From NCBI RefSeq assembly GCF_037975245.1, contig NC_092574.1, positions 9,833,713-9,893,712 of the forward strand: a stretch of DNA of 60,000 bases. Direction: 5' to 3'. Both the position numbers and the translations under genes were made by a program. Below are positions 57,327-60,000 of the stretch, in pieces (the stretch's first letter is position 1; each line of letters begins with the position of its first letter). Origin of the DNA: Apostichopus japonicus (Eukaryota > Echinodermata > Holothuroidea > Aspidochirotida > Stichopodidae). The notes beneath the pieces were generated by a model, which saw only the letters and a list, made by a program, of their open reading frames with translations, made no database searches and was not told the origin of the DNA.

Positions 57327-58824
57327 CTGTGAAGTACAAAGAATTGGTACACCTTATTGTATATAATAATATCATCACTTAGAAGCAGACAATGTATTGA
57401 GTGGTATCATATATATGATAATGATACTGACCTGTAAACTGTACTAATTTTCATCTCATTTTATCAATCCTATGTACAAATAAGACTTCAGAGTGGAAAT
57501 ATATGACATAAACTGAAAGTAAATATGGAGAGGAGAAGAATCATTCATGCCATATGTTAAAATATTGAAATGAAAACTATTGTAATCATCCAAAGAATTA
57601 AGACATTATACATGTATATATGTAAATTTGTCAATCTATTTTTTAACAGTGCACCAAGGTGAAGAAGTTACTGTTTGAGTATCAGTTGACACATGTTAGT
57701 AAATAACAAACAAATCTGAATATATCTAATCTGAATGATTTGGCAAGTTATGAGGCTTTCTTCAATTTATATCTGTTATAAAGACATTTATTACAGATAA
57801 TAATGGGTAATTTTTCTTCAAAACAACATCATGAATGATGCATAAATCTTGTGCAGCCCAACTTCACAATGAGAAGAAGAATTGCACTTTAACTTAGATA
57901 TAGCCTGAAATGAACCCCCAAAATTTCTTTTGTATGTTCTGATCTTTTCACAATTGATATTTACAGGCTTATCATATATATGTGGTAGTATGATAATGTT
58001 CATTAACATTCCTTGAGTCATTGTTACAGAACTGATCGTAAAGTTACAGAACAAGTACATCTCAAACTCTCAAGAAGTTAATTGTGACTCTGTAACCAAA
58101 ATTGGGCCAACTGTGACTTGGCTGTCAGGGAATAATTTATCCAGTATTACACTTCAAAATGCTGTACAAAATTTTAACCCTAAATTTATTCTCTGACTGT
58201 GACTTGCCAAGCTGATTGGGCAAGTTGTGTTACCCTATATTTGTAAACAAGAACTGATAGTACATAGAAACCTAACTAATGATTGTGAAACATGCATTGA
58301 TGGAAAATATTGTATACAAACACTTTGTGCTGGATGCCGATAGGATGCATACATGTACTAAGTAAGGAAGAATGCCCTAAATTACATTATCGCTTTTAGT
58401 TTAAATGACCTGAGAATTACATAATTGTGACAGAACTACACCATATATTTTGGACAAGTGATAATTATAAATAAAAAAAAATAGAAAAATGCAAAGTGGT
58501 GGACACATACTAGCTGAGACCACTCAATGTGCTGTTGCAGTGTTAATAAATACAGTAGGGTACATCACTGGTTGGGCTAGGCCTAATTGCTGTTCATTGT
58601 GTTATCTTTGTTTTCTGAAAACAGACACAAACACACAGGTTCGAATTATAGACATACAGTATAGGCCTGTTCTTATCTTTCGCATAATTAGTAACTTACA
58701 GTCAGTGCAAGATACGGTTAGACCATTACCAGGCATTAGACTACCATTAGATACTATGAATATGACACAGCAAATTCTAAGCTAAGAAGGGTCTGGGGGA
58801 ATGAAAATGGGTACTGCAAAATAC
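57327..58824. other. 5' flank or first intron of TAF1
   Basis: AT-rich sequence without recognisable exons or repeats. It would be the first intron if the non-coding exon near 58.9 kb is real. Confidence 0.4.
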
Positions 58825-58990
58825 CTCAAACTAGGTAGAGCTGTTTTATTTCTTCGATATGCCTTAGATCGGAGTAAGACCGATGAGATGGGATTGAGTC
58901 TCCTCCATTTCTAATATGGTCTCGTACACATATCAAGAGGCGCGTAGTATGGAACGCTAAAAAGGCAACAAAATAGTCGTTGATACCCTA
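58825..58990 (-). promoter_or_regulatory. Candidate non-coding first exon/promoter region of TAF1
   Basis: A short, more CpG-rich patch in AT-rich flank (ACGCGCC, CGATC, CGGTC), ending with a GAG/GTATTT donor-like site at 58825. No TATA box or initiator could be assigned with confidence. It is offered only as the most likely place for the start of transcription. Confidence 0.2.
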
Positions 58991-59390
58991 TAACAAAATG
59001 TAGCTTGGATACCAATCAAACTTCGCTGCACCATGAAGAAAAGTATGTTAACATCAATAGGTTTCGATATTTAAAATCAAAATAACTTAGAAATTTCGGA
59101 TAATGTCAATCAATTACATTGTCAAATCTTCACATGGAATTCCCATTCAAATTATTATCAGCAATTGTCAGGCATTGCACTCTGCAGTCGGTAGACAAAC
59201 TATGACTTTATAGTCACGTATTCCATATAAAAAAACGAACCCTTCTTCTAGAACCAGGGCGGAGTGTCTCATTCTGAGTTCGCAATGTGCGGCATGGCTT
59301 TGTTTGCTTTAAAATACTTTTAATATACTGGGTATGTATGGCATAGTTAGTGTGCCACGCTGTAAATTCTAAAGTAATTGCTAGAAGCAC

Positions 59391-59395
<5 letters not shown>

Positions 59396-59478
<83 letters not shown>
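59396..59478. repeat. (TA)n microsatellite upstream of TAF1
   Basis: About 80 bp of uninterrupted TA. Confidence 0.95.
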
Positions 59479-59481
<3 letters not shown>

Positions 59482-60000
59482 AAATATTTTACGGTGTCTG
59501 CATATAATGTGTGAAGGGGCAACAAAAAGTCACTATTAACTCATAATATTGCTTTCATTTTCATTTTTTCTCAAACAAGTCGCATTTCTTTCCGATAGAG
59601 TTAGGTTTTCGTTTGATAATCTGTATTTATCATAACCAAGATAGACTGATATACCCGTTTTATCTGCAAGTTTACTTGCCAATATATCTATCTACATGAT
59701 TTTGTCAGACAGATCCAAACACTAAATAGAGATCGCTGTTAAATGTTTTGGCATAGCGCCCTCCAAGCGCTATTTTCAAATATTTCTCCTTTGATTTTCA
59801 ATTTAGTGATCTTGAAGAAGTTTTATCTTGGAAAGAAAATGCAATTTTGATGTTTTGCTTACTTATCTTTGATGTCGGCTGGAACACTTATGTTTATTGT
59901 CGTTTTAAACATTCGAGATAAAAAAAAACATTACCACTCACAACTAGCGACGTGTATCCTATGAAAAACAATAGTCCGTTAGTGATATTACCGCGTTCTT
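59479..60000. other. No feature recognised
   Basis: AT-rich flank to the end of the window. No open frame, repeat or promoter motif that I can support. Confidence 0.4.

Overview
The window is animal nuclear DNA. It holds one complete, intron-rich protein-coding gene on the minus strand: TAF1, the largest subunit of the general transcription factor TFIID. I traced 35 coding exons from an ATG at 57273 down to a TGA at 18090-18092. Every junction keeps frame, and every intron has GT-AG ends except one GC-AG intron. The joined coding length is 5688 nt, or 1895 residues, close to vertebrate TAF1. No bacterial features, rRNA genes or intact tRNA genes were seen. Long (TA)n tracts, homopolymeric C/G runs, many short non-autonomous transposons and LINE 3' ends suggest a marine invertebrate. 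An echinoderm, perhaps a sea cucumber, is my best guess, but that is inference only.

Layout. From 1 to about 17.7 kb is gene-poor, AT-rich sequence. It contains a hAT-like MITE with a perfect 8-bp target duplication (224-517), two related copies (13.7 and 15.0 kb), tandem duplications of about 100-200 bp, a near-uninterrupted (TA)n block of about 195 bp (11.95 kb) and three weak candidate exons. From 17.7 to 57.3 kb lies TAF1, with its 3' end at low coordinates. From 57.3 to 60 kb is the presumed 5' flank, with a possible non-coding first exon near 58.8-59.0 kb and another (TA)n tract.

TAF1 product, in order: N-terminal TBP-binding-like segment (residues 1-60); acidic and proline-rich linker; the large DUF3591 core with its winged helix (about 475-1000); a basic coiled region; a CCHC zinc knuckle (C1301, C1304, H1309, C1316); two bromodomains with acetyl-lysine-binding asparagines N1499 and N1621; and a Ser/Glu/Asp-rich acidic tail (1684-1895).

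The most unusual signal is in the introns. At three exons (17, 24 and 28) the last 37-55 bp of coding sequence, together with the splice donor and nearby intron, has been copied in tandem into the downstream intron (3, 6 and 4 extra copies; periods 99, about 106 and about 142-156 bp). Ten of the 13 extra copies still carry the donor GT. Three more donors (exons 4, 27 and 31) have an intronic minisatellite starting within about 15-55 bp. The introns also hold two copies of a TTAA-flanked MITE of about 370 bp (one ends 20 bp from the exon 2 acceptor), LINE tails, a tRNA-derived SINE candidate, a paired element with a hammerhead-like core, and a 200-bp almost pure purine tract.
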